Origin: VAZQ01 sp963756715
GTDB taxonomy: Bacteria > Pseudomonadota > Alphaproteobacteria > Rhizobiales > Xanthobacteraceae
Assembly (NCBI GenBank): GCA_963756715.1
Contig: CAVWOV010000001.1
Location: forward strand, 1-64,000
DNA length: 64,000 nt
Reading direction: 5' to 3'
The position numbers and the translations under genes were made by a program. Of the stretch, positions 48,462 to 57,615 are shown piece by piece. The stretch's first letter is position 1. Each line of letters begins with the position of its first letter. The notes beneath the pieces were generated by a model that saw nothing but the letters and a program-made list of their open reading frames with translations, searched no databases and had not been told where the DNA came from.

Positions 48462-48674
48462 TCCGGTCCCGTTCAGCGGATCGTGAAACCGGCGGCAAGC
48501 TTTCTCGAACCAGCACACACCCACAATCGCGGCCCAAGGCACCGAGCCCGCAAATCGCGGCGCTTGCGGGCGGCATAGCGGAAGGGCCATGGTTAGAACG
48601 GGCACCGCACATTAGGTTCTATTCATGCTGCGAGCCGGCACCCAGTGGCCCGATCGAACTGCGTTGAGGCAGGC

Positions 48675-49625
48675 GTGATCAACATCCTGACCTTGTTCAG
48701 ACAGCGGCGCCTGCCTCGCCGGCGAAGCCCGGCCAACGGCGGCTGGCAGGACCGCATCGGGCTGAGCGCGCTCGGCGGGGCGACACTGGACAACCGCCGC
48801 GATGCGTCGAAAGCGGCCCAGATCAGGCAGCGCCAGCGCCGGGATCGGGACCGGGACCGGGATGAAGCGGCCAGCCCGCCGGACGCTGGCCGCGAGGTGA
48901 GCGACAAGTACCTCGCCGCCCATGGCCTTGAGAAAAGCTACGGCGGACGCAAGGTGGTCAAAGGCGTGAGCGTGTATGTCCGCCGTGGCGAGGCGGTCGG
49001 TCTGCTCGGGCCGAATGGCGCCGGCAAGACCACGGCGTTCTACATGATCACCGGACTGGTCAAGGCTGACAGCGGCATCGTCGAACTCGACGGCTACAAC
49101 GTGACCAGCCTGCCGATGTATCAGCGCGCCCGGCTGGGGATCGGCTATCTACCGCAGGAAGCCTCGATTTTCCGCGGCCTTAACGTCGAGGACAATATCC
49201 GCTCCGTGCTCGAGGTGGTGGAGCCCAACCGGCGGCGGCGCGAGGCCGACCTCAACGCGCTGCTTGAGGAATTTGGCATCACGAAACACCGCAAGACGCC
49301 GGCCATTGCGCTATCGGGCGGTGAGCGGCGAAGGGTCGAGATCGCGCGCGCGTTGGCGAGCCGGCCGAGCTACATGCTGCTCGACGAGCCGTTCGCCGGC
49401 ATCGACCCGAAGGCGGTCTGGGACATTCAGAAGCTGGTGCGGCACCTCACCAACCGCGGCATCGGCGTCCTCATCACCGATCACAACGTCCGCGAGACCC
49501 TGGCGTTGACCGACCGCTCCTACGTGATCTATTCGGGCGAGGTTCTGATGGAGGGTCGTCAGGACGACATCGTGAACGACCCGGAGGTGCGGCGGCTCTA
49601 TCTCGGCGAGGATTTCCGCGCCTGA
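48675..49625 (+). CDS. lptB: LPS export ABC transporter ATPase LptB
   Basis: A 316-residue ATPase that powers LPS extraction. Walker A is GLLGPNGAGKTTAFYMITG, the signature motif is IALSGGERRRVEIARALA, Walker B is YMLLDEPFAGIDP, and the switch histidine lies in LITDHNVRETL. The N-terminal 75 residues are a basic, low-complexity extension (RQRRDRDRDRDEAAS) seen in related rhizobial LptB proteins and absent in E. coli. The start is unsure: GTG 48675 is used, 48645 is possible. It follows lptA by about 210 bases. Confidence 0.94.
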   Translation: MINILTLFRQRRLPRRRSPANGGWQDRIGLSALGGATLDNRRDASKAAQIRQRQRRDRDRDRDEAASPPDAGREVSDKYLAAHGLEKSYGGRKVVKGVSVYVRRGEAVGLLGPNGAGKTTAFYMITGLVKADSGIVELDGYNVTSLPMYQRARLGIGYLPQEASIFRGLNVEDNIRSVLEVVEPNRRRREADLNALLEEFGITKHRKTPAIALSGGERRRVEIARALASRPSYMLLDEPFAGIDPKAVWDIQKLVRHLTNRGIGVLITDHNVRETLALTDRSYVIYSGEVLMEGRQDDIVNDPEVRRLYLGEDFRA

Positions 49626-49703
49626 CCCCGCCCGGCGGCTTCGTTCCGATCCGAGGGTCTGGCCTTGGGCCCCGGATTCACCCCCTGGCAAGCCTCCGCG
49701 ATC

Positions 49704-49716
49704 CTACAAGTTGTAG
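49704..49716. promoter_or_regulatory. Dyad CTACAA-G-TTGTAG before rpoN
   Basis: A perfect 6-bp dyad with a one-base centre, about 100 bases before the rpoN start in the 190-base spacer after lptB. It could be an operator. No matching regulator is known to me. Confidence 0.3.
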
Positions 49717-49816
49717 TCTTCCCCGCTATTAACGCTGCGCGCATAGAAACAGTATACACCGGCGCCTGAACCGGATAAGCAAGAATTGGACCAATTGAGC
49801 GTAGCCAAAGTATCCT

Positions 49817-51346
49817 ATGGCGCTGACCCAACGTTTAGAATTCCGGCAGAGCCACGCGCTCGTCATGACGCCGCAGCTGATGCAGGCCATCAAGCTGCTG
49901 CAGCTCTCGAATCTGGACCTTTCGACCTACGTGGAAGGGGAACTCGAACGCAACCCGTTGCTGGAGCGTACCGCGGACGGCGAGGGCGATGCCAAATCGG
50001 ACGATCGGGAGCCCATTCCCGAGGTGGAGGCATCCGCGGTCGATTGGGGCGAAAAAGGCGTCGATATCGTCAGCCATGCCGGGGTGGACCGGGCGGGGGC
50101 CGACCTTAACGACGTGCCGCCCGCCGATACCGACGCGATTGCGTCCCGGTCCAACGCCGAGATCACGCCGGGCTATTCCGAATGGGCCGGAGCCAGCGCC
50201 GGCCGGCGCGATGACGGCGACTACAATCTCGAAGCCTTCGTCCCGGCCGAGACCACGCTGGTGGACCATTTGGCCGAGCAACTCGCGCTGGCGGTCCCGA
50301 ATCCCGCTCGGCGCATGATCGGGCAGTACCTCATCGATCTGGTCGACGACGCCGGTTACCTCACGGGCGACCTGGGGCAGGTGAGCGAGAAGCTCGGTGC
50401 GCCGCAATCCGAGGTCGAAGCCGTGCTCGCCATCCTGCACGGCTTCGACCCGGCGGGGGTGTGCGCGCGCAATCTCACCGAATGCCTCTCGATCCAGCTT
50501 CGTGAGCGCGACCGCTTCGATCCCGCCATGCAGGCGCTGGTCGCGCACCTTGACCTCCTGGCGCGCCGCGACCTCGCTGCGCTGCGGAAGATCTGCGGAG
50601 TGAGCGACGAGGATTTGACCGACATGATCGCCGAAATCCGTCAGCTCAATCCGAAGCCCGGCCTTGCCTTCGGATCGACCGTCGTGCAGCCGATCGTCCC
50701 GGACGTGTTCGTGCGGCCGGGTCCGGATGGCGCCTGGCTGATCGAACTCAATTCGGACACCCTGCCGAAGGTCCTGGTCAATCAGAGCTACCACGCCGAA
50801 GTCGCCAAGGTGGCGAAGAGCGACAAGGACAAGACCTACCTGGCCGATTGCCTGCAGACCGCGACCTGGCTTATCCGTGCGCTCGACCAGCGCGCCAAGA
50901 CGATTTTGAAAGTGGCAACCGAGATCGTCCGTCAGCAGGACGCGTTCTTCGCGCACGGCGTCCAGCATCTGCGGCCGCTTAATCTCAAGACCATCGCGGA
51001 TGCGATCAGCATGCACGAGTTGACGGTCTCGCGGGTCACCGCCAACAAATACATGGCAACCAACCGCGGCATCTTCGAATTGAAATACTTCTTTACCTCC
51101 GCGATCGCGGCGGCGGATGGCGGCGAAGCTCATTCGGCGGAGGCCGTGCGGCACCGCATCAAACAACTGATCGATGCCGAACGTCCCGACCAGGTCCTTT
51201 CCGACGATATCATCGTCGAGATGTTGCGCGCGGCCGGCATTGAGATCGCGCGGCGGACTGTCGCCAAGTATCGCGAGGCAATGCGGATACCCTCGTCGGT
51301 GCAGCGCCGGCGCGAGAAGCAGTCGCTTGCGGGCGCGACTACCTGA
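49817..51346 (+). CDS. rpoN: RNA polymerase sigma-54 factor RpoN
   Basis: A 509-residue sigma-54. Region I is MALTQRLEFRQSHALVMTPQLMQAIKLLQLSNLDL, and EGELERNPLLER follows. The core-binding region carries the double motif with DDAGYLTGDL and ILHGFDPAGVCARNLTECLSIQL. The helix-turn-helix reads NLKTIADAISMHELTVSRVTANKYM. The RpoN box is ARRTVAKYRE near the C-terminus. It directs transcription of nitrogen and other enhancer-dependent genes. The lptB-rpoN-hpf-ptsN order is conserved. Confidence 0.97.
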   Translation: MALTQRLEFRQSHALVMTPQLMQAIKLLQLSNLDLSTYVEGELERNPLLERTADGEGDAKSDDREPIPEVEASAVDWGEKGVDIVSHAGVDRAGADLNDVPPADTDAIASRSNAEITPGYSEWAGASAGRRDDGDYNLEAFVPAETTLVDHLAEQLALAVPNPARRMIGQYLIDLVDDAGYLTGDLGQVSEKLGAPQSEVEAVLAILHGFDPAGVCARNLTECLSIQLRERDRFDPAMQALVAHLDLLARRDLAALRKICGVSDEDLTDMIAEIRQLNPKPGLAFGSTVVQPIVPDVFVRPGPDGAWLIELNSDTLPKVLVNQSYHAEVAKVAKSDKDKTYLADCLQTATWLIRALDQRAKTILKVATEIVRQQDAFFAHGVQHLRPLNLKTIADAISMHELTVSRVTANKYMATNRGIFELKYFFTSAIAAADGGEAHSAEAVRHRIKQLIDAERPDQVLSDDIIVEMLRAAGIEIARRTVAKYREAMRIPSSVQRRREKQSLAGATT

Positions 51347-51509
51347 AGCACCGCGACAGGCCGCGGTTTGTTGTAGAGTTTCCGATATTCTCCGGCGGTT
51401 GGATCGCGGTCTGGCGGTCAAGCGTTGCAAGCCATATGTGCCTAACAAGGCGGCGCTCGGAAGCGGCCGATCTGAAACAATCGACCGGACGAATCATCGG
51501 AGGCCGATC

Positions 51510-52109
51510 ATGTCGTTTCGCGTCTCAGGTAAAAATATCGACGTTGGTGAAGCTCTGCGTACGCGGGTCAACGAACGAATTGCCGAGGCCACCGCCAAGT
51601 ATTTCGACGGCGGCTTTTCAGGCCACGTGACCATCGCGAAGGAAGGGTTCGGGTTCCGCACCGAATGTGTGATCCACCTGGATTCCGGGATCGTGCTGGA
51701 AGCGGAGGCCAACGAAGCCGATGCGTATGCCAGCGCCGAGCAAGCCGCCTTGCGGATCGAAAAGCGGTTGCGCCGCTATAAGCGCCGCCTGAAGGATCAT
51801 CAGGCGGCGCGTGGCAACGGCAACGCGGCCGCAATGGCTGCGATCGATGCCCCGAGCTACGTCATCGCGGCGCCGGATCACGAGACCGATGACGAAGTGA
51901 CGGAATGGAATCCTGTCATCATCGCCGAAACCACAACCGCGCTGAGGCGCCAGTCGGTCAGCGAAGCGGTCCTGGAACTCGATATGCGCGGGGCCGCGGT
52001 GGTAGTGTTCCGGCACGCTGGACACGGCGGCGTCAATCTGGTTTACCGCCGCGCGGATGGTCATATCGGCTGGATTGATCCGCCGACGATCGAGAAGGAC
52101 GCCCATTGA
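51510..52109 (+). CDS. hpf: Ribosome hibernation promoting factor, long form
   Basis: A 199-residue long-form HPF. The N-terminal domain (MSFRVSGKNIDVGEALRTRVNERIAEATAKYF, HVTIAKEGFGFRTECVIHLDSG) binds the 30S decoding site. The C-terminal domain (AVLELDMRGAAVVVFRHAGHGGVNLVYRRADGHIGWIDP) drives dimerisation of 70S to 100S particles. ATG 51510 has GGAGG nine bases before it. It lies between rpoN and ptsN, as usual. Confidence 0.95.
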   Translation: MSFRVSGKNIDVGEALRTRVNERIAEATAKYFDGGFSGHVTIAKEGFGFRTECVIHLDSGIVLEAEANEADAYASAEQAALRIEKRLRRYKRRLKDHQAARGNGNAAAMAAIDAPSYVIAAPDHETDDEVTEWNPVIIAETTTALRRQSVSEAVLELDMRGAAVVVFRHAGHGGVNLVYRRADGHIGWIDPPTIEKDAH

Positions 52110-52190
52110 CGGGGCGGGAGGCGCTTCTTATGGTCCGCCGCCTTTGGCGACGTCCATTCCGCTGAGCTTCCGGATTACTGGAAAAGGTCC

Positions 52191-52652
52191 ATGCTGCTCA
52201 CCGATCTCGTCGCGACCAATGCCATTATTCCTGCGCTGAAAGTCACCAGCAAAAAACAGGTGCTCGCGGAACTTGCCGGCAAGGCCGCCGAGCTGTCCGG
52301 GCAGAACGAGCGAATCATCCTGGAGATTTTGCAGCAACGCGAGAAGCTCGGCTCCACCGGAGTAGGCAACGGCATTGCCATCCCGCACGGCAAGTTGCCC
52401 AAGCTCGCCAAGCTGTTCGGATTGTTTGCGCGGCTTGAACGGCCGGTCGATTTCGAGGCGCTCGACAGCCAGCCGGTTGATCTGGTGTTTCTGCTGCTGG
52501 CTCCGGAAGGAGCGGGCGCCGATCATCTCAAGGCGCTGGCGCGTGTGGCGCGGCTGCTGCGCGATCCAGATGTGGCGCGCAAGCTGCGCGACTCCCGCGA
52601 TGCCGAAGCGCTTTATGCGGTGCTGGCGATGCCGTCGGCGAGCGCGGCGTAA
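52191..52652 (+). CDS. ptsN: Nitrogen PTS enzyme IIA (EIIA-Ntr)
   Basis: A 153-residue EIIA-type protein with the phosphorylated histidine in GVGNGIAIPHGKLPKLAKLFGLFARL. It takes phosphate from NPr in the nitrogen phosphotransferase chain and regulates potassium transport and stress responses. Its place after rpoN and hpf is the classic arrangement. Confidence 0.95.
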   Translation: MLLTDLVATNAIIPALKVTSKKQVLAELAGKAAELSGQNERIILEILQQREKLGSTGVGNGIAIPHGKLPKLAKLFGLFARLERPVDFEALDSQPVDLVFLLLAPEGAGADHLKALARVARLLRDPDVARKLRDSRDAEALYAVLAMPSASAA

Positions 52653-52740
52653 GCTTTCGTTGAAGCGCGGTTTTCTTCGTGTCGTCGATTCTCGAACATG
52701 AGCGACCGCGATAGGTCGCGTGCTACGCAATGTCGCGAGT

Positions 52741-53001
52741 TCAGTGCACGCTGACCATTTCGAGTTCGTGATTGGCTGCGCCCTCGGCTGCTGACTCTTC
52801 GCTGTCGGCCAACACGATCGGCGTGCCGTCAGAGGCATGCAGAACATAAACGACATGGCCGGGCTCGAGCACGGGAGCGTCGGCGCAGAGCATGGCCACG
52901 TCTTCGGAGCGGATCGCCTTCACGTAAGCGAGACGGTTCTCACCCTGGGCGGCGAACATGTCGGGCGGCATTCCGAGACGGATAGCGGACGGGTCGAACA
53001 T
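52741..53001 (-). CDS. DUF1150 family protein, copy 2
   Basis: An 86-residue protein, NRLAYVKAIRSEDVAMLCADAPVLEPGHVVYVLHASDGTPIVLADSEESAAEGAANHELEMVSVH, a complete DUF1150. The family is found mainly next to small heat-shock genes in alphaproteobacteria; its function is unknown. It is the third gene of the hsp20 operon, separated from copy 1 by about 165 bases. Confidence 0.85.
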   Translation of the reverse strand: MFDPSAIRLGMPPDMFAAQGENRLAYVKAIRSEDVAMLCADAPVLEPGHVVYVLHASDGTPIVLADSEESAAEGAANHELEMVSVH

Positions 53002-53165
53002 GATACGTGCTCCTCGCGTGTCGTCCACGCGAAGAGCACTATGGTCCAATTCGACCTGTAAGGCTGTGACAGGGATCACACAATCGCGACCATCTTGTTG
53101 GGCCGAATTGTGGTCGGGGCGCGGCTTATTCTCGCGAGCATCCAGCGCCGCGAGCAGGAACTGCG

Positions 53166-53432
53166 TCAGTGCACGCTGACGGTTTCGAGCTCCTGGCTCC
53201 ACGCGTTCGCGATCGCGGCTTCGCGGCTGTCGGTCAGCATGATCGGCGTACCGTCGGCGGCATGCAGCGCATAGAGCAGCGCGCCGGGCGCAAGCTCAGG
53301 CGCCTGGGGAAACTGCTTCTGCACGTCCTCGGAGCGGATCGTTTTCACGTAAGCGATCCTGCCGCCGCCGAGCAGCGCAAGCGCTTCCGGCGAGATCGCG
53401 GGCACTGTGGTGGTGATTTCGTTGTTTGTCAT
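53166..53432 (-). CDS. DUF1150 family protein, copy 1
   Basis: An 88-residue DUF1150 protein, GRIAYVKTIRSEDVQKQFPQAPELAPGALLYALHAADGTPIMLTDSREAAIANAWSQELETVSVH. It is a paralogue of the next gene downstream, sharing the AYVKxIRSEDV and SDGTPI/ADGTPI motifs and the ELExVSVH end. It starts at ATG 53432, with AAGGAG about eight bases upstream, 44 bases after the hsp20 stop. Confidence 0.87.
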   Translation of the reverse strand: MTNNEITTTVPAISPEALALLGGGRIAYVKTIRSEDVQKQFPQAPELAPGALLYALHAADGTPIMLTDSREAAIANAWSQELETVSVH

Positions 53433-53476
53433 GGCACTCGACTCCTTTCTTACTAACGCGTCGAGCCCTTTCGGGT

Positions 53477-53902
53477 TCAATCCTCGTCCCTGATGCCGAT
53501 TGTCTTCACGATCCTTTCCGGCTCAGGCCGGGCGAGATCGATGGACAACAGCCCGTTTTTCAGGTCCGCGCCGAGCACCTCCATGCCATCCGCCAGCACG
53601 AAGGTTCGCTGGAATTGGCGCGCGGCAATGCCGCGGTGGAGATATTGGCGGGCCTTGTCGTCCTGTTGCCGTCCGCGGATGACGAGCTGACTTTCCTCGA
53701 CTGTGACGTCGAGCTGGTCGCGGGTGAAGCCCGCAACCGCCAGCGTAATCCGCAGGCGTTCAGGATGACCGTTCTCGCGCGCTACCCGCTCGATGTTGTA
53801 GGGCGGGTAGCCATCCGCTGCTTTGGCGACTCGATCGAGCGCACGCTCGATCTCATCAAATCCGAGCAGGAACGGACTGGACAGCGACGGAACTCGGGAC
53901 AT
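53477..53902 (-). CDS. Small heat-shock protein Hsp20
   Basis: A 141-residue alpha-crystallin chaperone: MSRVPSLSSPFLLGFDEIERALDRVAKAADGYPPYNIERV, then the core RLRITLAVAGFTRDQLDVTVEESQLVIRGRQQDD and AARQFQRTFVLADGMEVLGADLKNGLLSIDLARPEPE. It binds unfolded proteins without ATP. ATG 53902 is preferred over the upstream 53974. It heads an operon with two DUF1150 genes and has a near-consensus sigma-32 promoter. Confidence 0.93.
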   Translation of the reverse strand: MSRVPSLSSPFLLGFDEIERALDRVAKAADGYPPYNIERVARENGHPERLRITLAVAGFTRDQLDVTVEESQLVIRGRQQDDKARQYLHRGIAARQFQRTFVLADGMEVLGADLKNGLLSIDLARPEPERIVKTIGIRDED

Positions 53903-54004
53903 GCTCAAAGCCCTCGGGAAGCGACTTTGACGGGGCCCTTGCGGCACCCCCTCGACCAGTCGAAGGACGGGCACTTTGCCCGGCCAACCGACCGTTCCCT
54001 ACCA

Positions 54005-54033
54005 ATATGGGCATTGGCCTCGAAAGCTTCAAG
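54005..54033 (-). promoter_or_regulatory. RpoH (sigma-32) promoter of the hsp20 operon
   Basis: On the minus strand CTTGAA (54033-54028), a 16-base spacer and CCCATAT (54011-54005) match the sigma-32 consensus closely. The start of hsp20 lies about 100 bases downstream, leaving a leader that could fold as a thermosensor of the ROSE type. No clear ROSE motif is seen. Confidence 0.65.
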
Positions 54034-54143
54034 AATGCGCAATGGCCCGGCTTTTCGGCAATTCCGCCAAGCCGATTGAGCGCGGCGCCCCGGCGCAGTA
54101 TTGATCCGGGCCTCTCGTTTCCTTTGACAGATCGGAGACTGCC

Positions 54144-55088
54144 TTGCGAATAGCCATTATGGGGTCGGGCGGGGTCGGCGGCTTCTTCGGTGCCAAGCTG
54201 GTCAAGGGCGGAGCCGACGTCCACTTCGTGGCCCGCGGCTCGCACCTTGCCGCCATGCGGGAACACGGGCTGACGATCGAGAGCACCGACCCCACGCAGT
54301 CTTTGCATCTGCCGAAGGTTAACGTCACCGACGATCCGGCCACCATCGGCCCGGTCGACATGGTGATGTTCGCCGTCAAGCTCTGGGACACCGACAGCGC
54401 GGCCCGCCAGCTTCTGCCGATCATGACGCCGGAGACCGGCATCATCTCATTCCAAAATGGTGTCCAGAAGGACGACATGCTCCGCCCGGTTTTTGGCGAC
54501 AAGGCGCTGATGGGCGGTGTCGCCTATGTGGGCACCGCCATCGGCCGGCCGGGCGTGATCGCGCAGACCGGGCCGCTCAACCGGCTGGTATTCGGCGAAT
54601 ACGATCGAAGCCGCTCGCCGCGGGCCGAGGCCTTCCTCGCGGCTTGCTTGGCGGGTGGCATCAATGCCGAACTCAGCGACGACGTGGAGCGCTCGATCTG
54701 GGAGAAATTCGTCGTGCTGGTCGCAATGTCGGGCGCAACCACGTCCATGCGCCAGACCATCGGGCCGATCCGCTCCAACCCGACGACGCGGGAGTTTTTG
54801 CTCGACCTGGCGCGCGAGGTGGTCGCGGTCGGCCGCGCCCGCGGGGTCAATCTGCCGGTCGACTACGTCGAGCAGCGCATTCCGTTCTTCGACGGCTGGC
54901 CGCCGGAGATGACCACCTCGATGCACCATGATCTCCAGGGTAACCGGCCGCTCGAAGTGCGCTGGCTCTCCGGGGGCGTTGTGGATCTCGGCAAGGCGGT
55001 CGGCGTGCCGACGCCGATGAACCGCGCGGTGCGCGACATCCTTACGCTGCACGCCGACGGCGCGCCCGCGGAAGCCAAGCACCGATGA
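54144..55088 (+). CDS. 2-dehydropantoate 2-reductase family protein
   Basis: A 314-residue ketopantoate reductase. IAIMGSGGVGGFFGAKLVKGGADVHFVARG binds NADPH. The catalytic lysine lies in IISFQNGVQKDDML, and SIWEKFVVLVAMSGATTSMRQ begins the C-terminal helical domain. It reduces ketopantoate to pantoate (vitamin B5), but many genomes hold several paralogues with other substrates. The start is TTG at 54144. Confidence 0.88.
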   Translation: MRIAIMGSGGVGGFFGAKLVKGGADVHFVARGSHLAAMREHGLTIESTDPTQSLHLPKVNVTDDPATIGPVDMVMFAVKLWDTDSAARQLLPIMTPETGIISFQNGVQKDDMLRPVFGDKALMGGVAYVGTAIGRPGVIAQTGPLNRLVFGEYDRSRSPRAEAFLAACLAGGINAELSDDVERSIWEKFVVLVAMSGATTSMRQTIGPIRSNPTTREFLLDLAREVVAVGRARGVNLPVDYVEQRIPFFDGWPPEMTTSMHHDLQGNRPLEVRWLSGGVVDLGKAVGVPTPMNRAVRDILTLHADGAPAEAKHR

Positions 55089-55136
55089 TCGCTCCACTAC
55101 AGATGGAGCGCGGCCTTACCGAGGGCTCGGTGGCGT

Positions 55137-55246
55137 CCCCCTCCCCCTTGTGGGGAGGGGTTAGGGGTGGGGGTCCGTGTTGTGAAAGCGGGGCCACCAA
55201 CAGCTACCCCCCTCCCCATCCCTCCCCCGCAAGGGGGGAGGGAGCC
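55137..55246. repeat. Pair of inverted GC-rich palindromic repeats
   Basis: CCCCCTCCCCCTTGTGGGGAGGGG and, in the opposite sense, CCCCTCCCC...CCTCCCCCGCAAGGGGGGAGGG lie head to head in a 195-base spacer. They are the same family as the repeats bracketing the DUF559 gene. Here nothing but about 40 bases lies between the two arms. Confidence 0.75.
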
Positions 55247-55284
55247 GACCGAGTGCGCGGCTTGTCCATGCTGCGAGATATGCC

Positions 55285-56388
55285 GTGACGACGGCCACGG
55301 CGCCTCGCCTCACCGTCCGCGCTATCCGCTGCGTCGGCGTCGAGGTGCCGATGACGTATGCTTTGGGGACGAGCCGCGGGATCATCACCAAGGCGCCGCT
55401 GCTGCTGATCGATCTCGACACCGAGGAAGGCATCACCGGCCGTTCGTATCTCTGGTGCTACTTCCCCGCCGCCATGCCGGCGATCGCCAGCATTCTGGGC
55501 GAGGTCGAGCGCACCGTGAAGGGCGAGGCGGTGGCGCCGGTCGAGCTGTGGGCGAAGCTATCCGAACGTTTCGCGCTGATCGGCGTGCAGGGCATCGTGC
55601 GCATGGCGATGTCCGGGCTCGATATGGCCGCCTGGGACGCCTTGGCGATTGCGTTAAATGTGCCGCTCGCAACGCTGATCGGCAGCAAGCCCAAACCGAT
55701 CCCGGCCTATAACTCCTGCGGCCTCGGCCTGATGGCGCCCGGCAAGGTTGCCGACGAAGCCGAAAAGCTGCTCGCGAACGGCTTCCGCGCCATCAAGCTC
55801 AGGCTCGGCTACGCGACGCTGGCCGACGACCTCGCGGCGCTGCACGCGGTGCGCAAGCGCGTCGGCGACGGCATCGCCATCATGGTCGACTACAATCAGG
55901 CGCTGGGCTTGGCCGATGCGCTGGCGCGTGGCCGCGCGCTCGATCGGGAGGGCGTCTATTGGCTCGAAGAGCCGATCCGGCACGACGACTATGCGGGCTA
56001 CGCGGCGCTGGTGCGCGAACTGAGCGTGCCGATCCAGATCGGCGAGAATTTCTCCGAGCCGGCCGGCATGGCGACGGCGCTCGCCGCCAACGCGGCCGAC
56101 TACGTGATGCCCGATCTTGAACGCATCGGCGGCGTCACCGGCTGGCTGCGCGCCGCTGCACTTGCCGCCACGCAGCGCATTCCGATGTCGTCGCATCTCT
56201 TTCCCGAGGTGAGCGTGCATCTGCTCGCTGCGACGCCGACCTGCCACTATCTCGAATATGTCGACTGGGCCGATAAGCTGCTCGAAGAACCGCTCAAGAT
56301 CGTCGATGGTCACGCAGTCGCGCCCGACCGTCCCGGCAACGGCCTGAGCTGGAACCGCAGTGCGGTCGATCGGTATCGGATAGTCTAG
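55285..56388 (+). CDS. Enolase-superfamily protein, mandelate racemase/muconate lactonizing type
   Basis: A 367-residue TIM-barrel enzyme. The capping domain has RAIRCVGVEVPMTYALGTSRG. Barrel landmarks are FRAIKLRLGYA (Lys-x-Arg variant of the KxK base), metal ligands in IMVDYNQALG, YWLEEPIRHDDY and IQIGENFSEP, and the histidine in PMSSHLFPEVSVHLLAA. This set suits the mandelate racemase subgroup, which abstracts a proton alpha to a carboxylate. The substrate is unknown. The start is GTG at 55285. A TctC gene follows. Confidence 0.88.
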   Translation: MTTATAPRLTVRAIRCVGVEVPMTYALGTSRGIITKAPLLLIDLDTEEGITGRSYLWCYFPAAMPAIASILGEVERTVKGEAVAPVELWAKLSERFALIGVQGIVRMAMSGLDMAAWDALAIALNVPLATLIGSKPKPIPAYNSCGLGLMAPGKVADEAEKLLANGFRAIKLRLGYATLADDLAALHAVRKRVGDGIAIMVDYNQALGLADALARGRALDREGVYWLEEPIRHDDYAGYAALVRELSVPIQIGENFSEPAGMATALAANAADYVMPDLERIGGVTGWLRAAALAATQRIPMSSHLFPEVSVHLLAATPTCHYLEYVDWADKLLEEPLKIVDGHAVAPDRPGNGLSWNRSAVDRYRIV

Positions 56389-56510
56389 TAGCCGGTGCCG
56401 CTCATCGCCCGTGCGCAAGGCATGCCCGGCATGCTCGCGAGAATGCGCGGGAGAACAACGATGGCGCTCCGGCTGTGATAAGAGAATCCAAAGGGTGGAG
56501 AGTGCTGACC

Positions 56511-57536
56511 ATGATGACGACGCGTCGAACGATCCTGCTGACGCTGGCGGCCTGTTGGACCGCGTGCGCCTCGCTCGCTCATGCCCAGGAGGCCGAGAGA
56601 GCCTTCTATGCCGGCAAGACCGTGCGGATGATCGTGGGCTCCGGGACCGGCGGCGGCTACGACATCTTCTCGCGGATGATCGCGCCTTATCTGTCCAAGG
56701 TTTTGGGGACGACCGTGATCGTCGAGAACCAGCCGGGCGCCGGCGGGCTCATCGCGCTCAATCGCCTTTACGTCGCGCCGCCCGATGGCTTGCAAATCTC
56801 GCTCTCCAACGGCACCGGCGCGGCCTTCGCGCAACTCACCGGGCAACCGGGCGTGCGCTACGACCTCACCCGGTACAGCTATCTTGCCACCGTCGGCGCG
56901 CCGCCCGGACTCTGGCTGGTCGGCCCGGACTCTCCCATCCGGGAAGTGCAGCAGGCGATCGATGCCAAGATGAAATGGCGATGGGCCTCCTCGGGCGGCA
57001 TGTCCGGGCTCGGCATCGGCGCCGCCTTCACGTGCGAGGCGCTCAAGCTCGATTGCCATGTGGTGCAGGGCTACAAGGGCAGCGCCGATGCCGGGCTTTC
57101 GGTCACCCGCGGCGAGATGGACGCGCTCTATGTGCCGGAATCCTCCGCCAACAATTTCGTCAAGGCGAAGCAGAACTGGGCGCTGGCGACGGTCTCGCGC
57201 ACCAAGTCGCGCTTCTTCCCGGACCGGCCGACCATCTTCGAAGCGGTCAAGATCGATCCCGACCGCATCTGGGTCATGGAATTCCTCGCCAATGTCGAAA
57301 AGCTCGGCCGCATCCTGATTGCGCCACCCGGCATTCCGCCGGCGCGGCTTGCCTTCCTGCAGGATGCGGTGAAGCAGACGCTGCACAATCCGCAGCTTAT
57401 CGCCGACGGCGAGAGGGCCGAGCGGATCATCGAATATCTCGATCCCGCCAGCACCCTTCAGAATGCGGTTGCGGTCGTGGGCGCCGTCACGCCCGAGCAG
57501 AAGGCGCAGGTGCTGAGAATTCTGGCGTCGAAATAA
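56511..57536 (+). CDS. Tripartite tricarboxylate transporter substrate-binding protein (TctC/Bug)
   Basis: A 341-residue periplasmic binding protein with a signal (TILLTLAACWTACASLAHA). The Bug-family body reads GKTVRMIVGSGTGGGYDIFSRMIAPYLSKVLGTTVIVENQPGAGGLIALNRLY, and KGSADAGLSVTRGEMDALYVPES follows. It captures carboxylic acids for TctAB. No membrane partners lie nearby, as is usual for orphan Bug proteins. The adjacent enolase-superfamily enzyme may act on the same acid. Confidence 0.88.
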   Translation: MMTTRRTILLTLAACWTACASLAHAQEAERAFYAGKTVRMIVGSGTGGGYDIFSRMIAPYLSKVLGTTVIVENQPGAGGLIALNRLYVAPPDGLQISLSNGTGAAFAQLTGQPGVRYDLTRYSYLATVGAPPGLWLVGPDSPIREVQQAIDAKMKWRWASSGGMSGLGIGAAFTCEALKLDCHVVQGYKGSADAGLSVTRGEMDALYVPESSANNFVKAKQNWALATVSRTKSRFFPDRPTIFEAVKIDPDRIWVMEFLANVEKLGRILIAPPGIPPARLAFLQDAVKQTLHNPQLIADGERAERIIEYLDPASTLQNAVAVVGAVTPEQKAQVLRILASK

Positions 57537-57615
57537 CCCTGCACTGCAGCGTGGCGCCCCGCATTGCGAAAAGTCCCCGCCGACGCCGATGGCGAGATCG
57601 GCTTCGCGGCGCTGT

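Noticed and set aside
49685..49702. TGGCAAGCCTCCGCG upstream of rpoN as a sigma-54 promoter
   Set aside because: The GG-N10-GC spacing is off by one base.
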